Notes under the pieces: model-generated
Databases searched by the model: none
Seen by the model: only the letters and a program-made list of their open reading frames with translations
Told to the model about the DNA's origin: nothing
In this document: in pieces, positions 1 through 11,667 of the stretch
Layout of the letters: each line of letters opens with the position of its first letter
Numbering within the stretch: the stretch's first letter is position 1
Made by a program: the position numbers and the translations under genes
Assembly (NCBI GenBank): GCA_002005505.1
Contig: KV908412.1
Coordinates: 177,501 to 205,000 of the forward strand
DNA length: 27,500 nucleotides
Origin: Botryococcus braunii
Lineage: Eukaryota; Chlorophyta; Trebouxiophyceae
Direction of reading: 5' to 3'

Positions 1-58
1 CTCCCTCCCTCTCTCTCTCTCCCTCCCTCCCTCCCTCTCTCCCTCCCTCCCCCCCACA
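1..58. repeat. CT-rich low-complexity tract
   Basis: Imperfect (CCCT/CT)n polypyrimidine tract running into a C-rich run at about 50-69. No coding signal. Confidence 0.9.
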
Positions 59-79
59 CCCCCCCCCCCGGGTTACATG

Positions 80-99
80 CACGCGCGCGCCCGCGCGCG

Positions 100-192
<93 letters not shown>

Positions 193-205
193 GCGCGCGC
201 GCGCG
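80..205. repeat. (CA)n microsatellite with alternating CG flanks
   Basis: Uninterrupted CA dinucleotides from about 104 to 180, with alternating CG/CGCA on both sides (80-103 and 181-205). The whole block is alternating purine-pyrimidine, which is known to favour Z-DNA. It lies just upstream of a candidate exon acceptor at 270, so it is probably intronic. Confidence 0.95.
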
Positions 206-270
206 GGGAGGACAAAGAGAGTGAGGGGGGAGCAATCCCCCCCCCCCTTCCTCCCTCTCAACACACGCAG

Positions 271-746
271 AGTCAGGAGTGAACGTGCGCAATGTCAAGC
301 TCAAGGGCTGCCCAGCCAACGGCGTATTTTTGAGGGTCGCGAAACCCAGGCCACCAGATCTTCTGACGGTACGTCTCGATGTACCATTATGATCAGCGAG
401 AACAGTGCTGTCGGACTAGTCCTTCGTGAAGTACCGGTTAGCCCTTTTGAAACGCTGTTCCATGGTTCTGAGGGCCGCCTGAGGGGGGGGGGGTGCTTGC
501 AGGTGGGGGTTTTGCGGAGCGATTCTCATCGTTCAGGTGGATACTCTGTCAGTTGAGGTGGCCGACGGAGTCTCCGCGCTCGGCAATGGCTCGGCCGTGA
601 AGACCGGCAACTACTTCTGGCAGGAGCAAGCCGTGGAACTGAACATCACCAACACGTCGAAATCAGTGGTTGCAATCATCGTGGTTGTGGAGTGGCTGGT
701 GCCCAAGCCAGGCCAGGGCGGCGGTGGTGGTGGTGCCATATCTTAG
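271..746 (+). CDS. 3' end of an unrecognised gene (last two exons)
   Basis: I do not recognise this protein. Two exons are proposed. Exon n-1 is 271-368: a polypyrimidine tract and acceptor CGCAG end at 270, the exon enters with 2 nt of a split codon, reads 32 codons and ends at ACG|GTACGT. The last exon is 537-746: acceptor GTTCAG, 69 codons in phase 0, stop TAG at 744-746. Phases match across the 168-nt intron. The joined 101 residues contain KGCPANGVFLRVAKPRP, then an Asn/Thr-containing stretch with a beta-rich hydrophobic run (SVVAIIVVVEWLVPKP), and end in a Gly6 tail. The composition suggests a beta-sandwich C-terminal domain, but that is inference. The upstream part lies before position 1 or beyond the CA repeat. 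It is convergent with RPS20. A chance pair of ORFs is possible, but codon content and matching phases argue against it. Confidence 0.5.
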
Positions 747-1694
747 TGCGGAGGCCAGAGCATGCATGGTCTTGATACGACAAGCTTAGAATTCGAAGGC
801 CTTCGAACTCTTTTGAATGCCCGGCCGCGTTCCCAAGTTTATTAATGGTCCCTTGCACTTGAACCCAAAAAGACGGATAGATAGAATGAAGACTGAAGCC
901 TATCCGCACCGGACTCACCGCATTTCTATACAGAAAGGCATATTTCCCAGTTGAAGCTGAGGACGTGAATCCGGATTTTTGCCTAGGAGTTGAGCAGATT
1001 TGAACGACTGAATTCACGAGATTCGAGTATCGGGAGTGCCCTTCTGCTATAATGCTTCAAAGTGCACGTACACCCCATGTACCTTGACAATAACACTGAC
1101 TATGGTATACCCTCGACTTCGCACCCGCAGGGCTGAGGTATCCGTCGGGTGCCCACGCAGGGCTAAGTGGCACTCTCTGATTGGGTACAGCACTTCGGCT
1201 GTAGAGATTAGTGCCTGCTGGGATCGGGATAACTGATTAGATATATAAAATTTAACAATGGCCCCCTGGTCCTCCTGTTTCAAGGAGTCGCATGTGCTCA
1301 GATATATAAGTTTATGAATGATCACGTGATCCCATGTAATTTCCTCCTGAAGGAACCGAGCTATGGAGCGGTTTGCTATGCCTGTCCGCCGTGATCCTAT
1401 GTTTTCATGTAACTACTATCTAGTGTTTATGCTTTTGCATCTCATCATGCCCTCTGGGCTGGACAGATATAATACATCCTAGTGGATTCGGACCCCTGAA
1501 AACAATGCGGAACTTCTAGATGCGGTTTGGATTATGGCGCAGGAAATTTGGTACAGGATATGCATCGATCTCACCACAGCAAAAAAACAGAAATCCCACC
1601 GGAAATAAAGAGCTTCGTTCGGAGTCGGTTTGGAATCAAGTTGGAAACTGGTTTGAGTGTGCACGCGTGTGTGTGAATGAGTGTATGCGGGAAA

Positions 1695-1820
<126 letters not shown>

Positions 1821-2090
1821 GGGGGGGGTGAAGGGGAAATGCAGGCAATTTGAAGAAGAACCGAGGCCACATGCAATTACAAGGAAGTGGCCGCCTTTTA
1901 CGTGCATTGACATTCACTAGAAGTGTGAGGCCCAAACCATGGGCTGCACGCGGCAGTCACCACAGATGCGAGGCCAAACCAACAAGCCGCAGCTGGCAAG
2001 TCACCTGTCATTCCAGAGAGTAGCCAACGTCTCGGAGACACGCATGAAATCTTTATCCACGTCCCGAGTGTGTGCCCTCTAGATCGCAAC

Positions 2091-2115
2091 CCCCCCCCTC
2101 GGGGGGGGGGGGGGG
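2091..2115. repeat. Poly-C/poly-G palindrome
   Basis: About nine C (with one T) followed directly by 15 G. One of five such C-run/G-run palindromes in the window. It can fold as a GC hairpin or, on the G strand, as a quadruplex. Confidence 0.85.
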
Positions 2116-2300
2116 CTACGGAGGTGACAGTATACCACACCAAATACACAATCCAACAGTCGGCAACGGAGTTCAAGGCAAGCCACCAGAGGACATGCAC
2201 ACTGCTCTTTGAGTGTCCTCAAGATCACATTCCCCCACCAAATGCATCATCCAAAGGGCGGCAGATATCGTCCAAGGCCGCAACCAGGTGACGCACACGA

Positions 2301-4765
<2,465 letters not shown>

Positions 4766-5480
4766 CTGTCCAACCAAAAACAAAAATCAGTCCCGCCTCC
4801 TTATCATCACGTAAGCTTAAGGCCAATACTTTATATGTTGCAACCAGAAACAACACATTCACACAAACAGAACGTCCCCGACAAGGGTATGAGGAACAGA
4901 GAAGAACAGCTCCGGCAATTCCTCGATCGACAAGCATTGCAATAACCTACATAGGGGAATCGTACCTTGTCCCCAAGTCAGCACCTACAGTGTAGGCTGT
5001 CACTGAGGGAAAGATATTCTCTTCTGTTAGAATGATGAGCAACTCTCTGATCAGCCGCCACATCCAAGCTTGCCTGAACGCGGCGACGCTGTATCCGGTA
5101 CGTGGAAAGAAGGTACGGCACGTGCCTAAGATCCGTACACCCGATTTGAACAACGGACGGCAGCTCCACATTGTCGGCCCGTGCACAAAAGCTTCCTAAA
5201 AAAATGATTTGGGTCAAGTAGGTAACTTTCATGTCTTTGATACAATGAGCAGCTGCTCGGAACAGCTTAAACTGCCTTGAAAACTTACGATCGCAAGGCA
5301 AGACGGAAGGGGGATTAGGCTGCCTGGGTGGCACTCGAACCATTTTCGACACCAACTCAAAATGATAATATAAACATGTCGAAATTTTTGCGCGTAAATT
5401 GCTGATGAAGAGTGGGAAGCTGTCAAGTGGTTGATTACTTGGTGGACCGAGAAAGGATAGTGAGCAATCAGAATTTGTTG
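4766..5480. promoter_or_regulatory. Shared 5' region between divergent RPS20 and TOF-LisH gene
   Basis: The 715 bp between the two divergent start codons must hold both 5' UTRs and promoters, and probably an RPS20 5' UTR intron, because an acceptor-like CAG touches its ATG. I see no convincing TATA box or defined element. The inference rests on gene arrangement only. Confidence 0.4.
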
Positions 5481-6464
5481 ATGGATAACATGAAGCAATT
5501 TAATGTCCACGCCGTAGCGCAGGCTCTCGAAGAGGAAGGTATCCTGTCCAGCTTGCGGGTAAGCTAAGTGCCTGCATCGGGCGTGCTTCAGAGCAAGGCA
5601 ATCTTCTTTCCAAATGTCTGTATTCTACCTGAGTACGTTGAACGAGACCCCAGAAACGCTTCAGATGCTATTTAAAGTACTGAATAGACTTATGTTGAGA
5701 CGCAGGCCCAACTCAAGGCAAACATATTCCGAGTATTCTTAGGGCCTTTGTCAACAGGCCATGTCGCAGGTCAGCCACTTACTGAACTGACATTAGTCAG
5801 CATCCATCAACAATGAGTGAGTGACACACTGTGGCTCTTCTTCTCCATGACAAATTCCACTTGTGCCCACTTGTGCAGATTCCCTTCCTCTTCTGAAGCC
5901 CAATCATGAGCTGCTGCAAAGCAATGAAGGTCAGTCTCCACCATACGGTGTTCCTTTCGTTATCTGCTTTGTATAAGGGGTCACTATTGCATTTGTCATT
6001 TACATGAATGGGATCAGAGACACCTGGCTTCAGTTGTACCTGCAGATGGACAACACAGTATTTCCAGGTATTCGGAGCACAGGGTGATAAGCACCCACCC
6101 CCCGGGCGGGGGGGGGGGGGGACTAAAAAAGTAAAGATGATTGTATGATCGTATAATCATTGACACAGAAAAATCTTGCACCCTTAACATTGTTCAGATA
6201 CATTAAGCAATTTGCCACCTCCTCTTTGGCATCTTCTGCCTTTTATCATGCGGCTGGTTCTCTGTCCCTCTCACCCTCGCCTTCCCAAGAATCCTCCCCC
6301 TTCACTCCCTGTCCCTTTCTTTGCCTCACTACCCCTCTCTCTTGCTTCTTTTCCTTTTCCTAATTCTGCTTGCAAAGCTTGGGCCTCCCGATACACCTAA
6401 TCCTCCTTCTCTGCCTCTTTTTCTTCCCTCTCGGTGTGTACACAAATGTGCGACCGCATGTGCA

Positions 6465-6546
<82 letters not shown>

Positions 6547-8896
6547 CGGGCGTGCGCACAGGGCCAGATGTGCACAAGCATTTTGGCACCCTATCCGTCT
6601 TCCTCTAATCTCTCACCCCTCCCCACGGTCACATCCCGTTTTCCCTCCAACTCACCCTCCCCGGCGGCATCCCAGCCTTCCTACCTACCGCAGCATCACC
6701 TGTTTGCGCCCCCTTCACCCCCGTTCTCCAACCAATCACCCGTCTTCTCCCCTTCTCAATTGCTGGAAGAAAGATTTGAGGAATTCTTTCAGCCCTGAAG
6801 GTCGAAAGGCGAAGCTGCCCTGTCGTGCAGGTGTGCTGTGCTCTGCCTTTGTCCTTGACTACTTGCTTCAGACGAACCTGCTACACACGCGCGACGTCTT
6901 TATGACGGAAGCATCCCTGGATGCTGCTTCTGGTGTAAAAATCTTACAAGAGCTGGTACGAATCAACGCACCGCAACCTTGTTGGCAAAACTTTATGTTT
7001 TGTTTCGTCACCCCCCCTCCCGCCCCGGCCCGGGGGGGGGGGGGGGGGGCTCTCATTAGCACCCTGTGTCAGTCCTGATTTGCACATTCTGATCTGATGC
7101 TCATTAGTCATGGTGAGTCACCCTGCAGGGGACCTGCTGCTAGGAATGCTCATTAGTAATGGTGAAAAAACTACGCCTTGGGGGGCCTGCAGGGGTTTTC
7201 TGCAAGTGGACAGGAGCCCGCTTTGCTGAAGCTTTTGCGGGCATATTGGCATGGCAACGATTTGCCAGCACATTCTGTCAGCCAACCTCAGAGAAAAGGG
7301 GATGAAGGGGAGGAACAGCAAGGGGGCGCCCCGGCGCAAAGGTCTGTGGCGGGACGGGGTCCGGAAGACTCATCCGACGTCTGGGCATGGCGAAGTCATT
7401 GTACCTCCGAAGCATGTACTGCATGTACTGCCCGTGCTGTTGCAAGCCATGCAGCTGCTGCAGAACCTGCGCGAACAACACCGTCCTCAGCAGCTTGTAC
7501 CGGCTGTACTGCCTCTACATCAGCAGGTGGCCAAGTCTGGGCCTCAAGTATGGGAGGGGGCCAGGAACGCCCACCAGTGGCGTGGCAGTCATGTGAGTCG
7601 GGCCCAGGGCCAGCGCCTCAACAGGCAACCCTCGAGCCGTCAGATAGCTTGCATGAGGAAGACGGGGCCCCCATGAGCCCTCTGCCTATGGGCCTGGGTC
7701 CCACAAGCCCCAGGGGACCAACCCACCAGGCACCATGTCCCACAAGCCACAGGGAATCAGATATCCCAAGTTGCGAGGAACCAGGTCCCGAAAACCACAG
7801 GGAACCCGGTCCTGCAAGCCACAGCGAGCGCGGTCCTAGTGTCCACATGGAGCCCGGTCCCACCAGCCACAGGGTACCAGGTTCCACAAGCCACAAAGTA
7901 CCAGGTCCCACAAGCCACAGGGGACTGAGTCCCACCAACGAAAGGGAGCCAGAGCGTCCCAACAGCCACAAGGTACCAGGTCCCCCAAGTCACAGGGGAC
8001 CCCATCCCCAGAGGACAGAGGAATGCGGCGTCACGAGCCAAAGGATTCCTAGCATGGTAAGCAACGTAGAAGGTGGAGAAAGCTTACGGCTCCCTGGCCC
8101 CGCAAGGAAAAGGGTACCGGGTCTCCCAAGCATGAGGGGACCTGGTCCCGCGAGCCCTCCACCAGGTGCACTTTGGGCCGTGCCAGAGTGGGGGCAAAAG
8201 CAGCCCCTGCGGGGCTCTGGGCTGACAGCTACAGGAAGCCCTTGGATGGAGGCTCGCCCCCCTTCTGACCCCTTCCAGCTGTGTAAAGCGACACTCTCAA
8301 CACACCCGTGCAAGGAGAACCTCCCTCCCAGCGGGGCCGTGGGACTGCCTGCCTTGGAGGCCCTCCCCGCTGGCGACTCCGTAAGGGAGCGTACATCGCA
8401 GAGCTTTGGAAGCCCGTGCATGAGGCCTCTTTCCTCCACCGTGAACAGGGCCTTGGGATGCCCTGGCTCTGAGGCCCTCCCCGCTGCCGACTCCGTAAAG
8501 GGGTGTACATCGCAGAGCTTTGGAAGCCCGTGCATGAGCCCAATTTCCCCCAGCGGGGCCTTGGGACGGCCGGGCTTGGAGGCCCTCCCCGCTGCCGACT
8601 CCTCCATGCTTCAGGGAGCCGAGGTCTCCATGGCACGAGCATCGATATCGGATGTTCGTGCACAGGAGATGGCAGACTGGCTCCAAGATGATGAAGCAAG
8701 CACGGATACAGACATAGAAGTCTACGGAAGCAAAGATCTGGACGACGCGGCCGCAGCGGCAATTGTGCGAAGCCAGTTCTCGCATCCGCATTATTTGCAC
8801 GACTTTGGGGCGTGGCTGTCTCCCTTGGATGGCCAACCAAGCAGCAGCCCCAGGAGTTTAAGTTGGGGCTATCTTGATGACTTGGACTGGCCGTGA
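5481..8896 (+). CDS. TOF-LisH domain centrosomal/basal-body protein (CEP43/CEP20/OFD1-like)
   Basis: Exons are 5481-5558, 5706-5769, 5879-5929, 6831-6955, and a long exon from 7214. Donors are GTAAGC, GTCAGC, GTCAGT and GTACGA; all acceptors are CAG, and every phase matches. Residues 1-106 resemble the N-terminus of FOP/FOR20/OFD1: a TOF-like helix (ALEEEGILSSLRAQLKANIF), then a LisH-like motif (FVLDYLLQTNLLHTRDVF) followed by a helix ending ILQEL. In that family this module dimerises and targets centrioles or basal bodies; the role here is inferred. Exon 5 continues EPALLKLLRAYW, then Ala/Cys-rich sequence, an eight-residue Pro/Ser/His repeat, a 36-38-residue repeat and an acidic C-terminal part (MADWLQDDEASTDTD). 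If unspliced, exon 5 stops at TGA 8894-8896, giving 666 aa. Splicing at CC|GTGAGG (8893) instead would join 9530 in phase. Between 7400 and 7592 another frame looks more protein-like, so an extra intron or frameshift there is possible. Confidence 0.7.
6093..6121. repeat. Poly-C/poly-G palindrome in intron 3 of the TOF-LisH gene
   Basis: CACCCACCCCCCGGGC followed by about 14 G. Confidence 0.85.
6467..6544. repeat. (TG)n microsatellite in intron 3 of the TOF-LisH gene
   Basis: Uninterrupted TG dinucleotides, about 37 units, in an otherwise C/T-rich intron (5930-6830). Confidence 0.95.
7010..7049. repeat. Poly-C/poly-G palindrome in intron 4 of the TOF-LisH gene
   Basis: C7-T-C3-G-C4-GG-CCC followed by about 18 G, inside a 258-nt intron. 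It would make a strong hairpin in the pre-mRNA. Confidence 0.85.
7680..8010 (+). repeat. 24-bp coding minisatellite (8-residue PGPTSHR-type repeat)
   Basis: About 12-14 degenerate units of 24 bp, consensus near CCAGGTCCCACAAGCCACAG. They encode repeats such as EPGPTSHR, VPGSTSHK and VPGPTSHR. The unit keeps the reading frame of the long exon. It is probably a disordered, low-complexity segment. Confidence 0.85.
8357..8605 (+). repeat. 108-114-bp coding repeat (36-38 residues)
   Basis: GAGGCCCTCCCCGCTG recurs at 8357, 8471 and 8579, with spacings of 114 and 108 bp, both multiples of three. Each full unit encodes EALPA-DSV...TSQSFGSPCM. The left end of the 3.2-kb duplication (8457) falls inside this array. 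Confidence 0.85.
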
Positions 8897-9095
8897 GGAT
8901 GTAACAGATGTAACAGATGAGTTCAAATTGGGGCTATATTGATGACTTGGACGGGCCATGAGGATGTAACAGATGTAACAGATGAGTTCAAATTGGGGCT
9001 ATCTTGATGACTTGGACTGGCCATGAGGATGTAACAGATGTAACAGAAAAGTTCAAATTGGGGCTATCTTGATGACTTGGACCGGCCATGAGGAG
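8856..9095 (+). repeat. 65-bp tandem repeat over the 3' end of the long exon
   Basis: Nearly four copies starting at 8856, 8921, 8986 and 9051, exactly 65 bp apart. The first copy encodes the last residues (GYLDDLDWP). Each of the first three units holds two TGTAA motifs, the polyadenylation signal known from chlorophyte algae. Only copy one has GGCCGTGAGG; the others have GGCCATGAGG. Confidence 0.93.
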
Positions 9096-9207
9096 GCAAA
9101 AGATGACTGGGTGCATCCAAGGCCTGGCCATGTATGTGCATACTTATGCAGTATGCATGCTTTGCATGATGTTGCACGGATGACCTTGACTGGCCGCAAT
9201 GATGCCC

Positions 9208-9325
9208 TGGGAACTCCAGCGAGGTCGAATTTGTGTGGCTTTTTGGCACAAATTTCTTCCCTTTCGGGTCGGGATGGTCCCGATCGTGGCAAATTTGGGA
9301 AAGTGCGACCTCGCTGGAGTTCCCA
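9208..9325. mobile_element. Hairpin MITE-like element, copy 1
   Basis: 118 bp bounded by a perfect 20-bp terminal inverted repeat beginning TGGGAACTCCAGCGAGGTCG. The inner part contains CGGGATGGTCCCGATCGTGG. Flanks GATGCCC and GATGCAC could be a 7-bp target-site duplication with one mismatch. There is no coding capacity. It lies in the putative intron 8893-9529. Confidence 0.75.
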
Positions 9326-9529
9326 GATGCACTGATGACTTGGACTGGGCCATACAGATTCATAGGGTTGTGAATCACAACTGCTTCCCAAGTGCTGCTG
9401 GTGAATGTGATTAGGGAGAAAGAAGTTAGACAAGGCTTTCATTTAAGAAGTTAGACGACGGTTTAAATTTGATAAGTTAAATGGAACAGGTGTGGCCGAC
9501 ACCCAGTACACAGTTTCTTTCTTTCGCAG

Positions 9530-9926
9530 AGGTTCGCCCTTATTTGTGGGCAGTGCAAACATTGAAAGACTTGCCGCCGAACTGGATGTCATGTCTGTCA
9601 TCCACGATCGGAACCGTGACAGGGTGACATGTTGAGGGGAAGGGCAGGGAGGGGAAGGGAAGGGAGAGGAGCGGAGGGAATGCTCTGTGTGTCTATTGCA
9701 AATGACTGTTGTAAGTATTAGAATAGACTCATGTGTATTGTCCATCCATATTCAGTTTCATGCCGTCAAATTCATCTTACAAGTGAAGCGTTTGGTGTTT
9801 GGGGAGCGGGATTCTGTCGTTGAAACCAAAGCGCCCTTCTTGAAGTTATCAGAAATGTTCGGACGACGCTCCAGTCCTCTGCATCAATTGGCCAATTGCC
9901 ATGCACGGACAAATCGCCAGAGATGA
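9530..9926 (+). CDS. Probable further exons of the TOF-LisH gene
   Basis: Exon 6 would be 9530-9623. A strong acceptor (TTTCTTTCTTTCGCAG) precedes one nucleotide that completes the split codon left by donor CC|GTGAGG at 8893, then 31 codons containing GSPLFVGSANIERLAAELDV, ending at AGG|GTGACA in phase 0. Exon 7 would begin at 9756 after ATATTCAG, in phase 0, read 56 codons (FHAVKFILQVKRLVFGERDS and onward) and stop at TGA 9924-9926. The full model would be 753 aa. An alternative last exon from 9855 after TTATCAG gives an acidic tail with GDDDDVGFDDDVDDDD, ending at the TAG near 9991. Phase agreement is good, but I recognise no family in this part. Confidence 0.45.
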
Positions 9927-10080
9927 TGGTGATGATGATGATGTTGGCTTTGACGATGATGTTGATGATGATGACAAGGACGAATTGAACTAGCAGCAGA
10001 CTTGTACAATAAAAATGGTCACATAAATATATGTAACAAAGCTCCGGTAGAGCATGATAACCATATTGGCACTCCGACTC

Positions 10081-10184
10081 CAGTCTAGCATTATCACATA
10101 AGTAGAGGGAGGGAGGGAGATCTCTAGAGTTAACTACTCATTTGATGATGCTAGACTGAACTCTAGAGATCTCCCTCCCTCCCT
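10081..10184. repeat. Interleaved inverted repeat A-B-A'-B', copy 1
   Basis: A is 10081-10105, B 10106-10131, A' 10134-10158 and B' 10159-10184. B and B' (GGGAGATCTCTAGAGTT core) are perfect 26-bp reverse complements. A and A' (CAGTCTAGCAT...AGTAG) are reverse complements with three mismatches in 25. The order is not that of a simple palindrome. Confidence 0.9.
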
Positions 10185-10640
10185 CCATCTGCCCTGCATG
10201 CACACACGTGTGGAGGTGTGTGCGTGCAGGAAACAGAGGGACCGGGGTGTGCACAAACGCATTCCACTCAGTTGGCCATGCCACGGGCTGTAAACCTTTT
10301 GCGCAACGATGCCTAAATTGCACGTGCTGGCTCCGCTCTTCGGCGCTTTGTAACTCCCCCCCCCCCCTTCCCGGTATACCACATACACAGACTTCTGTGA
10401 CACACGGGCGTGAAAGTCTATGCATATATATGATTCGGAAGCTCATTAACTGTCCGCATTGGAGCCATGCTGCTTCAATCGCTAGTATTGCTTGGCTTGT
10501 CCTTTGTACAGACGGATTTCCCCAAGTAGCACCGAATTTACGTGCTATTTGAAACACCTACCGCTCAATCAGCATATAACCCAGCACCCCGCCCCCCTCC
10601 GACCTCTGAGACCATACCCCCCCCCACACCCCCCCCCCAC

Positions 10641-10642
<2 letters not shown>

Positions 10643-10719
<77 letters not shown>

Positions 10720-10730
10720 GCACGCGCGCG
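10643..10730. repeat. (CA)n microsatellite with CG end, copy 1
   Basis: CA dinucleotides 10643-10713, then GCACGCACGCGCGCG. It follows a long C-rich run. Confidence 0.95.
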
Positions 10731-10827
10731 CCCCCTCCCTTTTGTTACCTTTGCTGGTTTGGGCTGGAGTTCCACTCCTTGGGCTGGACACCAAGCTGAT
10801 CAAGACTGAGACCAAATCAGTCAAGAG

Positions 10828-11098
10828 AGCATTTCGTCCACAATCCAGCCACGACCCAAGGTTTCTGAGCTTGCAGCACCCGCAGTGATGCAGAGGCTGG
10901 AACAGGCGACCAAGTCCAGTGAAGCGTTCAGGCGGGACATTCAGAATCAGCATTTCATCCAAGAATCCAACCACGACCCATTTCTTCTCTAACCTTGCAG
11001 TACGTGCACTGACTCAGTGGCTGGAACAGTCGATGGCGTCGAGTGATTTTTTCGGGGCGGGACATTCGGAATCCGGGTACCGGCCTCATCCCATCTGA
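10828..11098 (+). other. Tandemly duplicated exon-like segments, copy 1
   Basis: Two related segments about 124 bp apart each follow a CTTGCAG acceptor, with exon-like starts at 10877 and 11001. They read PAVMQRLEQATKSSEAF and RALTQWLEQSMASSDFF before in-frame stops. The repeat includes GCTGGAACAG and GCGGGACATTC. They could be exons of the TOF-LisH gene or of another gene, or chance. The same pair is present at 14084 and 14208. Confidence 0.35.
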
Positions 11099-11149
11099 CC
11101 CCTCTCGAGGGGCGTCCAAATTTGTTGTCCACATCTGCAACTTTTAAGA

Positions 11150-11654
11150 GTGGCAGCGTCCCACATCAGCCCAGTGTGGCCACTCCCATTCGAGTCCCGG
11201 TGTTCTCCCACCCCCCCACCCTTCTCCCCAAACGGGTTGGCCGCCGGGTCTGACCATCTGCAGGCCCATCTGACCCCCCTCCCCCACCCAGACAGGGATC
11301 CACCAAATCAAGCTCTACAGCTCTGGAATCTACAGCAGAAACCCCCCCCCCCCCCCCCGGCCGCGGTCCCGCCCCCCTCAGGAAGATTTTTGACACCACT
11401 AGAATCATTGGGTGAGGATCAGACTGGCATGGAGCCTGCCATATATAAGATATGCCCTGTGGGGCCAAGCCCCCCGCCCCCCCCCCCCCCATGATTCATA
11501 CATGAGCCAGCTGGAAAGCCAGGCGACACTTGAACCCCTATGTGACACATGTTTAGATCCAGTCCATTCTCTTGAGCCAACTGCGCCGCAGAGGCTGCAA
11601 AAGTCACGGTTTTGGCAGGAGGTCCATGTGACCGCCAATGACTCCTGCTGGGCA
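11150..11654 (+). other. Pro-rich and Cys-containing open frames, copy 1 (truncated)
   Basis: 11150-11350 reads a Pro-rich open frame (SPTPPPFSPNGLAAGSDHLQ). After a C run, 11500-11654 reads SQLESQATLEPLCDTCLDPV and then TAPQRLQKSRF. The second frame is cut by the duplication junction at 11654 but continues in copy two. No recognised domain; coding status uncertain. Confidence 0.3.
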
Positions 11655-11667
11655 TGACTCCTGCTGA
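11655..11667. other. 13-bp templated insertion at the duplication junction
   Basis: The 13 bases TGACTCCTGCTGA between the two copies repeat the sequence just upstream (ATGACTCCTGCTG at 11639-11651). This looks like a templated insertion made during break repair. Confidence 0.75.

Larger units (their letters stand above)
9927..10866. other. Duplicated non-coding stretch, copy 1
   Basis: Holds a (GAT)n-like run (9922-9980), the interleaved inverted repeat (10081-10184), a C run near 10357-10367 and a C-rich/CA block (10597-10730). I see no confident gene. Confidence 0.5.
8457..11654 (+). repeat. 3.2-kb tandem duplication, first copy
   Basis: 3198 bp, nearly identical to 11668-14861 in direct orientation with offset 3211. 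It contains the last ~145 codons of the long exon, the 65-bp array, a hairpin element, candidate exons 6-7, the interleaved inverted repeat, a CA repeat and exon-like segments. By eye it differs from copy two by roughly ten substitutions, a 2-bp indel and length changes in C runs and CA repeats. Confidence 0.95.

Noticed and set aside
77..556. Long open frames rich in HTHT or VCVC over CA/GT microsatellites (also at 1479-1935, 6329-7078, 10492-10974, 13709-14181, 14880-15172, 24600-24929, 26900-27399)
   Set aside because: They are translations of dinucleotide repeats, open in several frames and on both strands, with no start context or splice logic.
4978..5355. 125-codon minus-strand frame between RPS20 and the TOF-LisH gene
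   Set aside because: No family motif, irregular composition and position in a shared 5' region; more likely UTR or promoter.
7618..8840. Long minus-strand frames with repeated LWLVGPG and RQRGGPP
   Set aside because: Antisense shadows of the in-frame coding minisatellites of the plus-strand TOF-LisH gene.
8856..9095. Possible CRISPR-like array
   Set aside because: The 65-bp units are contiguous with no unique spacers, and the DNA is eukaryotic.
9922..9993. KDEL-type ER retention signal at the end of an acidic frame
   Set aside because: The frame ends KDELN, not KDEL, and the Asp-rich run comes from a GAT-like triplet repeat.
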